Of a DNA stretch of 64,000 nt, positions 17,433 to 29,400 are shown piece by piece. The first letter of the stretch is position 1, and every line of letters starts with the position of its first letter. The stretch comes from CAVQBJ01 sp963819075. Its GTDB lineage: Bacteria; Actinomycetota; Thermoleophilia; Solirubrobacterales; Solirubrobacteraceae. A program made the translations under genes and the position numbers. The DNA is taken from contig CAWFUP010000002.1 in NCBI GenBank assembly GCA_963819075.1, positions 1,302,001 to 1,366,000 of the forward strand. Reading direction: 5' to 3'. The notes beneath the pieces are model-generated. The model was not told where the DNA came from. It was given only the letters and a program-made list of their open reading frames with translations, and made no database searches.

Positions 17433-20400
17433 TTATTTGACGCGTTTCGCCGCGACCGCGGGACCGGTCGCGATGTCGTTCGCCGTCGCCACCGTGACGC
17501 GCCTGACGGAGGCGCCGGCCGCAACGAAGAACGTCGCCTGCTTGTGCGACCCCGTTACTTCCGTTTCGCTGACCGACGTGCCGGTCGTGACGGTGATCAC
17601 GAAGTAGCGGGCCGCGTGCACCGCGCTCCACGTCACGGTCGCGGTCGTTCCGCGGACCTTGTAGCGGGCCGACTTGACGGCGGGGAGCTTCGGCGCGGAG
17701 GTCTTGAACTGCGCGATCGTCAGCACCTTCTCTGGGAAGCCCCCGACCAGCACGGTCGCGATCACGTGCCGCACGCCTCCAGGACCCGGTGCGACGGTGA
17801 ACGCCCGCTGGCCGCGCCGGGAGCCGGTCCTCAGCAGCGTTTGGGCGGTGCCACCCGTCTGGATGAACCGCAGGGTGACGCCGTTCTGCTTGGCGTAGCT
17901 CCAATGCAGGACGCGGCGCGTGCTGGACCCGGTCACCGTCGCACGGATGCTCAGCGGATGCAGCGCATCGGCCGCCTCGTAGCGGAACGGCGGGGCCGAG
18001 CCGGGCAGCGGGACCATCCGCCAAACGCCGGACGGCGGGTGGTTCAGGACGAAGTAGGTGGTATCCGAACTCGACACCGCGATCGTCAGGTCGCCGTGGC
18101 TCAGGCCGATTGTGTTGGGCGCGACAGGCTGTGTCAGCGTCAGTCCGTGCGGTCCGACGAGCTTGATCCGCGGCGCCGCGCCGCGGCCGACGACCGCGAA
18201 TTCGAGCCGCGAGAGGTGGGCCGGCACCCGCACGGTCTTGCCGGCGGCCGCAGTCGCCGCGTCGGTTGTGTTGCCGACCGTGTAGAGGCCGCTGAAGTCG
18301 CACGTGTTCCAATCAGTCTCACCGGACCAGAAGTGCTTGTAGCCGACGGCCCCGGAGAACACCGGAGTGCTGACCTCGCCGCAGATCGCGATCCCCGCGT
18401 CGGAAAGGATGCCGTGCGCGGACACGCTCGGACTGAAGCCGAACGGCAGTGACACGCCGAGCTGCCCGTCGGCGGTGAGCTGGTAATGGAAGGCCGGCTG
18501 GAATTCCAGCCCGCCGCCGACCCCTACGGTCGCGTACAGCGGGCCCCAGCTACGAGTGAGATGACCACCAACGAGGAATTTCTCGCCGCCGTCTCGCAGA
18601 TCGATGTCGACGTAGCCACCGAAGCCGAACTCCGCGGTGGTTTGCACGCTCCCGTTCACCTTGAATTCGAAGCCGCTTGTGGATCCAGCCTCGTAGGAAA
18701 CGCCGCCGCTCACGGCGACGGCCCTGCTCGGGCCCGCCGAGAAGTCGGCCTGGCCACCCAGTGAGAAGGGGCTCGACTTGTAGTGGAAGTCGAACGAGTT
18801 GAGCGTGGCGAACTTGAAGAAATTGACGTCGATGTTGTCGAAACCGACCTCGATCTCCTTGACCGTGAACGGGCTCCAGGCGACCTCGCCCCCGACGTCG
18901 AGTTGCGTGCGGCTGTCCGTGGCCTTGAATGGATCGACCGCCGGCAGGGCGTTCCCCAGCGCGAGCTGGGCGTCCACACCGACTGACCGGTTCGCCCAGT
19001 CGAACTTGAGGTCGAGCGACTGCAGACCGATCGGGCCCAGCTGGATGGTGCCGGGCAGGTCGGGTGCGAGCCGCCAAACCGAAGTTCCGTTCTTCCGCTT
19101 GACCTCGGCGCACTGATATCCGATGGGCGCCGGGGTCCCCTCGGTACAAGTCGGCATCAGCCCGACGACCCGGTTCGAAAGGTCTCGTGTACCACCGGGG
19201 GCCAAGCGGTAAACAGCGCGGCCGCTGTTGGCCGTCGTCTGAGCGCACCTCCAACCATCGGGCGGCGTCTTCTTCGGGTTGCACATCCCCATCACCGTGG
19301 GATCGAGCGGATCCTTGTTGGCCGGGCCGATCCCGGCCTCGAGGCCGGCCAGCTCGGCGCAGTGCGGCTCCGAGCCGAAGCAGGTGGTGCCGTCCTTTTC
19401 CTCGATGTCGCCCTTGTTGTCCGTGATGATCCCGACCGACAGCTCGACGGGATGCTTGAACAGGTTCATGTCGGCCTCGGTGGTGATCTCGGTGACTCCG
19501 TACTCAGGAATCTGGCCGGTGATGGAGCCGTTGATTTTGAAGGGCAGGAACCCGAGCAGATCCTTGCCGCTGTTGGCGGCACCACCGATCGTGAACTTGT
19601 CCTGAAGGTTCCAGTCCACACTCGTCAGGTAGCTGATCGCGAGCACCCCGCCAAGGCTGATCCTGCCGGTGCCGTCGGCGTGCAGCATCGCGCCGTCCGC
19701 CCCCTTGACGATCGACGGCATGCTCGGGTCCTCCGGGGCCTCGCTGCCGACCTCGGCCAGTGACACCTTCGCTCCGGAGTCGGGTTCGATCCTGATCCCG
19801 TTGACCGTCACCGGCGCCGTCGAGCTCCAGACGTTGTGCCCGTCGTCGTTGAAGCAGCCGAATGCGCTGACGTCACCGAACCGGACATGGACCGCGTCGC
19901 AGCTCTGGAACGTCTTGATGTCGCCATCCGTCGTGCCCAGCCCGTTGGCCGCAACCAGCCGGTACCCGTACGTCTGGTGGGGAACCAAGTTCTTGAGCGA
20001 CAGCGTGACGTCCTCGGGGTCGTAGCCGATGTCCGAGGGCGTCGCGTCACAGGGCTGGCTGTGTGTGAGATCAGCGGCCGTGGGGGTCGATCCGGCCGAC
20101 ACGATCGCATACTCGAAGTGGCAGTCGCTTAAGTGGGCGCCGTTGGGTGCGACGGTGCCGTTCAATGTGGCGGCGGTCTGCCTGACGCCAGTGGCGTCCT
20201 CGGTGACCACGGAGGGCTTCGCCGGGACCGGTGTCGTGAAGGTGAGGTCGCCGCCTTGGATCGTCTGACCGGAGGCTGTCGTGATCACGAGTTGGTAGTG
20301 GTACTGCTGATCGCTCTGGAGGCCGGTCAGATCGGCGTGAACCGCTGTGCCGAGCCTGCCGGTGCTGACAGCTTCTGCGCACTGCTCATGCGACCCATAC

Positions 20401-23400
20401 GACGTGGTTAGGCCGTAATCGAAGTGGCATGCCGTCACCACGGCACCGTTCGGATTGACGGAGCCGTTGACGGTCCCGCCGGTCGGCAGCAGGTGGGTGG
20501 CGGGGAGTGTCTTGACGACCGGGCTCGGATCGCCGGGCGACGCCTCAATCACCGGCATCACAAGTGTCGGGCCGGTGTCGAGGATCGTGGACACTGCGTA
20601 CCAGCGGACGCTGCCCTTGGCCGCCGGAACATAGGCCTCGGTCGCGTCGGCCGGGAACGTGGTGACGCTTGCCCCGCTCGCATCTTGCGAGCCGTCGGGC
20701 TGGTCGCCGAACGGCGTGTCGAGGTTGGGAATTGAGAACACTCGGTAGCCCTGCGCCCGAGGTACGGTGTCCCATTGCAGGTGAACTGCGCCGTAGGTGT
20801 CCGCGGCGGAGGTCAGGTTGTAGAGCTTCGGCGGTGTCAGCTGAGTGATCCCGCTGCCGGGTGTAACCGGCTGACCTGCGAAGGCGGCGGTTGACAGCGA
20901 CGGGTCGAACGATCCGAGCGACGTGTGGTCGGCCACGAGAACGTAGGTGGGGAACGTCTGGGTCTGGCCCGGGTCGAGCTCACCGACGGTGTTCGAGTAC
21001 TGCTGTTGCGGCTGGAAGATGTAATGGCCCGAGACAGTGCCGTTGATCTTCGTGTCGCGCGAGACCGGGTCGACCGAGACGTTGACGTTGTAGAACGGGA
21101 CATCGGCCGTATTGGTCAGGCCGATCGTGACGTGATAGGGGCTCGCCATGTTGAACGGGCCGCTGTCCGCCTGAACCGTCAGCGCGAGTGCATTGGCGCC
21201 CCACACGTGCAGCGGCTGCGCCAGCGCCGCCTGGAGCTTCACGGGTGCACTGAACGGAGCGAGGGTTGCGGTGTAGACGGCGGACAGGTCATAGAGCCCA
21301 GGCGTGTCGCCGCGGATGATCCAGTTCACGTTCGCGCTGGCGTTACCGGCGATCGTCGGAACGGGTCGGGACAACGCCTGGGGTGCCGCCGTCGGCGCCA
21401 GCGACAGTCCGTCGGGGACGCTGAGCGTCGCGTCGCCGTTCGTCAGCTGGACCGGGTCGGCCGACAGGTTGTTAATCACCATGCTGATCTGGAAGAACTG
21501 TTTGAGCACGCTGGCCGTGCCCTTCATCACGAGCCACTCGATGATCGGATGCCCCTGGACGATCGCGGCGACGGCGGTCACGCCGTCGCCCGGCGAGCAG
21601 GAGTCGGCCCCGCAACTCCAGCCGCCTCCGCCCCCGCCGCCTCCGCCTCCGCCGCCGCCGCCGCTGCAGCCTCCGGTCGACCCGACGAACTGCCCCGTGC
21701 TGTTCACGTAGCCGCAGAAACCTCCGCCCGGCAGCCCGGTCGGCGAGCTACCGCCGACGGGCACGAACGCCAAGTCGATCTTGAATTGCCAAACCATCTG
21801 GTTGGCGGGGTCGTTGGGGTCGATCCCCGCGGCCTTGATCTCATCCAGCGTCATCTGGTGGGAGGTCAGCGTCGTCGTCGCCACCTGCCCAGTGACGAGC
21901 GTGACAGTGACCGCCCCGTTGCCGCCGCTCACAGTCGCCTGGCCGTTCGCGACCGTGTAGCCGTCTTTCCACACGTAGACGGTGTCGAGTCCGTCCGGCG
22001 GTCCGAGCAGCGCGGCGACACCGTCGGCGCCGGACACGGCGCTGATCCGGGAGCCGTCGGCGGCCATGAAGACGGCATCCGCGCCCGGGATCACAGCGCC
22101 CGAGGATTCCTTGACCGTGACCAGCAGGCCCTTGACCGCCGGGTCTGTGACCGTGACGGTTGTGGTCGAGGTTGCCGTGCTCGAGCCGGCCGATGCCGTC
22201 AGCGTGGCCGTGTAGGTGCCGGCCGTCTTGTAGGTGTGCTGGACGGTCGCTCCGGTCCCCGAGCTGCCGTCACCGAAGTCCCATTGGTAGCCCGTGATCA
22301 CCCCTGCGGGCAGGCTCCCGCTCCCGTCGAACGTGGCCGCGACGCCGGTCGCCGCCGCGATCGGCTCGCCCGCGGTGGCGTGCAGTGGCGGCTCGGTGAT
22401 CACCGCGGTTGCGGTTGAAGTCGCAGGCGAGCCCGGTCCGCCGGCGTTTACGCCCGTCTCGGCGACCTCGATTGTCGAGCCGATGTCGTCGCTGGTCAGC
22501 GAGTAGTGGTTGGCGGTCGCGCCGCCGATCGCGGTGCAGTTGGCGCCGGCGCTGTCGCAGCGCCGCCACTGGTAGGTGAAACTCGTGGGGGAGCCTGACC
22601 AGCTGCCGATGTGCTCGGTGAGCGTCTGTGCGTTCTGCGTGGTGCCGGCGATCGTCGGCTGGCCGGTACCGACGGGTGCTGGGACCAGCACCGGCCCGAC
22701 CGGTGTCGATGGAGACGGCTGGCTCGGTCCGGCGCTGTTGACCGCTGTCTCGACGGCGACGATGTCGTGCCCGTCGTCGGCCGCGCCGAGCACATAGGTT
22801 TGTGCGGTCGCACCGGCGATCGCGCTGCAGCTCGAGCCTGACGGGTCACAGCGCTCCCACCGGTAGGTGTAGGAGATCGGCTGGTTGGTCCAGGAGCCGC
22901 TCTGCTCGGTCAGTGTCTGACCTTGCTGCACCTTGCCGCTGATCGTCGGCGGCCGAGTGTTGACCGGCAACGCGTCGGCGATCTTGCTGGTCGGGCCGGA
23001 GGTGGCTGCCGAGTTGCCGCCGGGGTTGGTCGCGACCTCCTGCACCTCGGTCGTCGAGCCGACGTCGACGTCAACGAGCACGTAGGTCTGGGCCGTCGCG
23101 CCTTGGATCGGCGTGCACGTCGAGCTTGAGCATCGCAGCCACTGGTAGCGGTATGAGGTGGGCGATCCGGTCCACCTGCCGTGCACCTCGGTCAACGTCT
23201 GCCCCTGCTGCGGGGCGCCGGAGATCGTCGGCGGCGTCTGGTTGGCCGGCGCCGCGGGCAGCACCGCCGCAGTCGCAGCTGACGTGACCGCCTGACCCGG
23301 TCCTGCACCATTTTGGGCTGTTTCCTGGACGATCAGCTCGTGGCCGACGTCGCCGGCGCTCGGCACGTAGGCCTGCGCGGTCGCGCCCGCGATCGCGGTG

Positions 23401-26400
23401 CAGTTCTGGCCTGAGCTGTCGCACTGCTGCCACTGATACGCGTAGGCGCTCGGCTGGTTGGTCCACGTCCCGTTGACGTCGGTCAGCGTTTGACCTTCCT
23501 GGGCCGTGCCGGAGATCGTCGGCTTCGTCTGATCGAGCGGCGGTGCTGCCACGACGGGAGCGGTCGCGGCCGATATCGCCGCGCGGGTCCCGCCGGCATT
23601 CGTGGCCGCTTCCTGCACCGCGATCGCGTGCGCCACATCGCCCGCCACGGGCACGTACGTCTGGGCAGTCGCACCAGAGATCACGCCGCAGTCGTTGCCC
23701 GACGTGTCGCACCGGTACCACTGGTACGCGTACTGGGTCGGCGATCGGGTCCACGTGCCGTGCGTCTCGGTCAACGTCTGCCCCTGCCGCGGCGTGCCGG
23801 AGATCGTCGGCGGGGTGTTATTGGTCGGCGCTGCGGGCAGGACGACGGCGGTTGGTAGCGAGCGCGCGGGCTGGCTCGGCCCGGCACCGTTGTGCGCTGT
23901 CTCGTCGGCGACGATTGTCGCGCCGATATCGGCTGTGACCGGCGTGTAGGTCTTTGCGGTCGCGCCCGAGATGGCGATGCAGTTGGCACCGCTCGAATCA
24001 CAGCTTGACCACTGATAGGTGTACGACGTCGGCTGGTTGGTCCAGGTGCCGTTCTGCTCCGTGAGCGCGTTGCCCTCCTGCGCCGTGCCCGAGATCGTCG
24101 GCTTGAGCTGATTCTGCGGAACCGCAGCGGCCACGGCTGCGGTCGCATTCGATGCCGCGGGCGGGGAGCTGCCGCCAGCGTTGGTCGCGGTCTCCTCGAC
24201 CTCGATCGTGCTGTCGACGTCGTCTGCGGTCAGCAGGTAGGTCTGGTCGGTCGCACCGGAGATGTGCGTACACGTGCCGCCAGTGCATCGCAGCCACTGA
24301 TACGTGTATTGGGTCGGGGACTCGGTCCATGTCCCATGGACATCGGTCAGCGTCTGACCTTGCTGCGGGGTGCCCGTGATCGTCGGCGGCGTGTTGTTTG
24401 ACGGCGGTAGGGGCAGCACCACCGAGGTCGCGCCGGAGTCGGCCGGCTGGCTCGGACCCGCGGCATTGTGCGCGGTTTCGGCGACGATGAGCTTGTGTGC
24501 CACGTCGGCACTTTTGAGCACATATGTCTGGGTGGCCGCTCCGGGGATTGGCGTGCAGTTCGCGCCCGCGCTGTCACACCGCTGCCATTGGTAGGAGTAC
24601 GAGCTCGGCTGGTTGGTCCAGGTGCCGTTCTGCTCGGTCAGAGTCTGCCCCTGCTGCGACGTGCCAGAGATCGTCGGCGGAACCGCACTGACAGGCGGGG
24701 CCGCGATGACCACAGCCGTCGCTGCGGAAGATGCCGGGGCGCTCGGCCCGCCGGCGTTGCGCGCTACCTCCTGGACCACGAGGGTGTGCCCGACGTCGCC
24801 AGCGAACGGAACGTAGCTCTGGCTGGTCGCGCCAGAGATCGGCACGCACGCGCCGCCCGCGCTATCACAATGAAGCCACTGGTAGCCATACGAAGTCGGG
24901 CTGTTCGTCCACAACCCGTGAGCCTCGGTCAGGGTGTGACCTTGCTGCACGGTGCCCGAGATCGTCGGCGGTAGCGTGAAGATAGGAAGCGACGGAAGGA
25001 CGACCGCGGTCGCCAAAGACGGGGCCGGCGTGCTCGGCCCGCCCGCGTTGCGTGCAGTCTCCTGCACTACGAGCGTGTGCCCAACATCGCCAGCCACCGG
25101 AACATAGGTCTGGTTGGTCGCGCCAGAGATCGGCGAGCAACTGCCGCCCGTGCCATTGCACTGCAACCAGGCGTAGCTGTACGACGTCGGACTGTTAGTC
25201 CACGACCCATGAGCCTCGGTGAGGGTCTGTCCCTGCTGAGCCGTCCCCACGATCGTCGGCGGTGAGCTGGTCGTCGGGACTGGCGGAACGACGACCGCGG
25301 TCGCCAGGGACGTCGCCGGCGTGCTCGGCCCGCCCGCATTGCGAGCAGTCTCCTGCACTAGGAGCGTGTGCCCAACATCGCCGGCGACAGGCACGTACGT
25401 CTGGTTGGTCGCGCCAGAGATCGCCGAGCACCCCGCGCCAGCGCTGTTGCACTGAAGCCAGAGGTACGCAAACCCCGTCGGGCTGTTGGTCCACGACCCG
25501 TGAGCCTCGGTCAGGGTCTGCCCCTGCTGCGCCGTCCCCACGATCGTCGGCGCTGAGGTGGTCGTCGGGACTGGCGGTACAACGACAGAAGTCGCGGCGG
25601 AGGTGGCCGGAGTGGACGGCCCGCTTGTGTTGGTCGCGATCTCCTGCACCTCAAGGGTGTGCCCAACGTCGGCGGCAGCTGGCACGTAAGTCTGTGCTGT
25701 GGCGCCGGAGATCGGAAGGCATGTGCCGCCCAGAGCGTCGCATTGCAGCCACTGGAAGCCGTACGACGTTGGGGTGTTGGACCAGCCCCCGTGAGCCTCG
25801 GTGAGGGTCTGCCCCTGCCGCGCGGTCCCCGAGATCATCGGCGGGGATGTGCTCGTCGGTACCGCCACGCCGCCGGTGCTCACCGCGAGCTGGCCGCCGT
25901 CCCCGATGCCTGAGGCGTTGGTCGCAACCAGGTCGGCGCAATAGCTTGAGCCGGCGGCGAGCCCGCTCAGACCGACGGAGACGTCGTGCGAGCTGGAGTC
26001 GGTGAATCCGAGGGTCTGCGGGGTAGTGGAGTGTGCCGGCGACCCCGAGCCGCTCGTGCACCATGGCGAGGTTGCTAGGTCGTACTCCACGGTGTACGTC
26101 GTGGTCTGGCCGGCAGGATTGACTTGGCCGGCGACCGTAGCTGTTGTCGTCCCGGTCGCGGCCGCGGTGCTCGTGTTTGCGCTCGGGGCCCCTGCGATGA
26201 AGTAAAGCGGGCCAAAGAACGGGCCTCGGTCTCCACGGCCGGTCGCATTTGTCGCCACCAGATCCGCACAGTAGGCGACGCCAGGCGTCAAACCGCTCAG
26301 GCCGACGGACACGGGGTGCGACGTCCCGTCGGTAAAGCCAAGCGACTGGAGCTGAGTGGAGCTGGCCGGCGAACCCCCTGACGGGAAGTTGGTGCACCAG

Positions 26401-29400
26401 GTCGAACTGGCCAGGTCGTACTCGACCGTGTACGTCGTGGCCTGGCCGGCCGGATTGACCTGCCCGGCCACCGTGGCGGTCGTCGGTCCTGTCGCCGTCA
26501 CGGAGACCGCGCTCGTGCTCGGATCCCCCGCGGTGACCGGCACTTGACCGCTTCCGTTACCGCTTCCGCCCGAGGCATTCGCAGCGACGACGGCCGCGCA
26601 ATAGCCGACCCCGTCGGTCAACCCGCTGAGGTCGACGGACACCGTGTGCGATGTGGCGTCAGTAAAGGCCAGTGGCTGCGGCGTGGTCGAGTTGGCCGGT
26701 GTCCCCGAGAACCCGCCGCTCATGCACCACGCCGAACTCGCCACATCGTACTCCACCTTGTACGTAGTAGTTTGACCAGTCGGGTCGACGGTTCCGTCGA
26801 TGGTCGCGGTCGTGGTGCCGCTGGCGGCCCCCTCGGACGTGCTTGCGTAGGGAACGCCCGCGATGAACGCCACCGGGAATCGGTTACCGCTGCTGCCCGC
26901 TGCGTTGGTGGCGACGAGTTCCGTGCAGTAGCTCGCTCCGGCCGTGAGGCCGCTGAGATCAACCGACACATCGTGTGATGCGGAGTCCGTGAAACCGAGC
27001 GTCTGACGTGTGGTCGCGTTCGCCGGCGACCCCGATGCGCCATAGCTCACGCACCACGCCGAACTCGCAAGGTCGTACTCCAAGCTGTAAGTCGTGTTCT
27101 CCCCGCTGGGATCAACGCTCCCGTCGACCGTGGCCGTCGTCGCTCCCGTGACCGTCGCGATATAGGTGGACACGCTCGGAGTTCCGGCGATAAACGCGAC
27201 CTGGCCGCCGTCTCCGCTGCCCGACGGGTTCGTTGCGACGAGGTCCACGCAATAACCGACTCCTGCGGCTACGCCACTCAGGCCAACGGACACTGTGTGC
27301 GATGCGGCGTCGGTGAACCCGAGTGTCTCCGGCGAGGTTGAGTTCGCCGGAGACCCCGACGCTCCACGGCTCGTGCACCATATCGATGTGGCGAGGTCGT
27401 ACTCCACCTTGTACGTAGTGGCTTGACCGCTGGGGTCGACGGCTCCGGCGACGGTCGCCGTCGTCGCTCCGGTGATCGTCACGTCGTAGACGCTCGCGTA
27501 CGGTGTTCCGGCTGTGAACTTGACTTGGAAGCCGTTGCGGCTGTTGCCCGCGGCGTTTGTCGCCACTATCTGCGCGCAGTAGTCCGCCCCTGCTGTTAGG
27601 CCGCTTAGGTCAACGGACACCGTGTGCGACGTGGTGTCGGTAAAGCCTAGGTTCTGCGGCGGCGTCGCGTTTGTCGGCGACCCCGACGAGCCTCCGCTCG
27701 CGCACCAGGCCGAGCTCGCAAGGTCGTAGTCCACCGTGTACGTCGTGCTCTGGCCGGCAGGATCTACGCTCCCGTCGACCGTCGCCGTCATCGCGCCGGT
27801 GATCGTCGGGCCAAATATGCTCGCCGTGGGCGTGCCGGCCGTCAACGTGACCGGGACGCTGCTGCCGCTGCCGCCAGACGCGTTGGTGGCTACCAGTGCC
27901 GCACAGTAGTCCGCTCCTGCTGTCAGGCCGCTCAAGTCAACAGACACGGCGTGCGACGTCCCGTCAGTGAAGGCGAGCGTCAGCGGCGGCGTCGAGTTCG
28001 CCGGTGACCCCACGAAGCCTCCGCTCATGCACCACCCTGAGGTCGCCAGGTCGTACTCAATGCTGTACGTGGTGCTCTGGCCAGCGGGATTGACGCTCCC
28101 GTCGACGGTCGCCGTCGTCGCACCGGTGCCGGTCGCGTCGAAGGCGGCCGCGCTCGGAGCGCCGGCCGTGAAGCTCACATCGAAGCTGCTACCGCTACCG
28201 GCAGTGTTGGTCGCGACGATTTCGGCGCAGTATTGTGCGCCGCCCGTCAGGCCGCTCAGGCCAACCGCCACGGCATGCGATGCCCCGTCGGTGAAGCCGA
28301 GAGCCTGCGGCGTGGTCGCGTTCGCCGCAGACCCTGATGCGCCGCCGCTCATGCACCACGACGAACCCGCGAGGTCGTACTCGACCTGGTACGTCGTGCT
28401 CTGCCCCGCCGGGACGACGTTACCGGCGACAGTCTCGGTGGACACTCCGGTCGCGGTAGTGGCGCTAGTGTCGGCGCTTGGCGCCCCCGCGGTGAAGAAG
28501 AACGCGCCACTGCTGCTGCTACCGGACGGGTTAGCGGCAACCAACACGTCGCAGTAGCGCGCCCCAGTCGTCAAGCCGCTCAACCCAGCCGAGACGTCAT
28601 GTGGCGCCATGTCTGTGAAACCAAGTGTCTGCCGCGTGGTCGCGTTTGCCGGCGACCCCGACAAACCACCGCTCGCGCACCACGACGAAGTCGCGAGGTC
28701 GTACTCGACCTGGTAGGTCGTGGTCTGCCCAGCTGGATTGACGATTCCGCCGACCGTTGCAGTGGTCGCGCTAGTCGCGGTGGCCCCGAAGGCCGTGGCG
28801 CTCGGGCCACCGGCCGTGAAGATCCCCTGCGTGCTGAAGCCGCTTCCTGACGAGTTGGTGGCCACCAATTCCGCGCAATAGCCGGTCCCACCCGTCAGGC
28901 CGCTCAGGACAACCGACACCCCGTGCGCTGTCGCGTCCGCGAAACCGAGCGTCTGAGGTGGCGTCGAGTTCGCTGGCGACCCCGAGAAGGCGTGGCCTGT
29001 GCACCAGGGCGAAGCCGCGAGGTCGTACTCGACCTTGTACGTCGTGGTCTGCCCAGCCGGTATGACTGTCCCTCTTACCGTCACCGTTGTTGCGCCGTCT
29101 GGCGTCGCACCTAGCCAGTCCGCGGTCGGCGCACCCGAGGTGAACGACACCTGCCCGCCGTCGCCGCTCCCTGACCGGTTCGTAGCGACGAGGTCCGCGC
29201 AGTATCCGGTCCCAACCGACAGGCCGCTCAAGCCAACCGACACGCTGTGCGCCGTTGAGTCGGCGAGGCCGAGCGTCTGGGGAAGGGTTGTGTTCGTCGG
29301 CGCCCCCGACGAGCCGCCGCTCGTGCACCACCCCGAACTGGCTAGCGCATACTCCGCCTCGTACGTTGTGGTTTGGCCGGCCGGACCGACGCTCCCGCTG

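Noticed and set aside
17115..18452. Plus-strand frame running from the YihY remnant into the giant gene
   Set aside because: Only the first about 60 residues match YihY; the rest is an Arg-rich shadow of the minus-strand giant gene.
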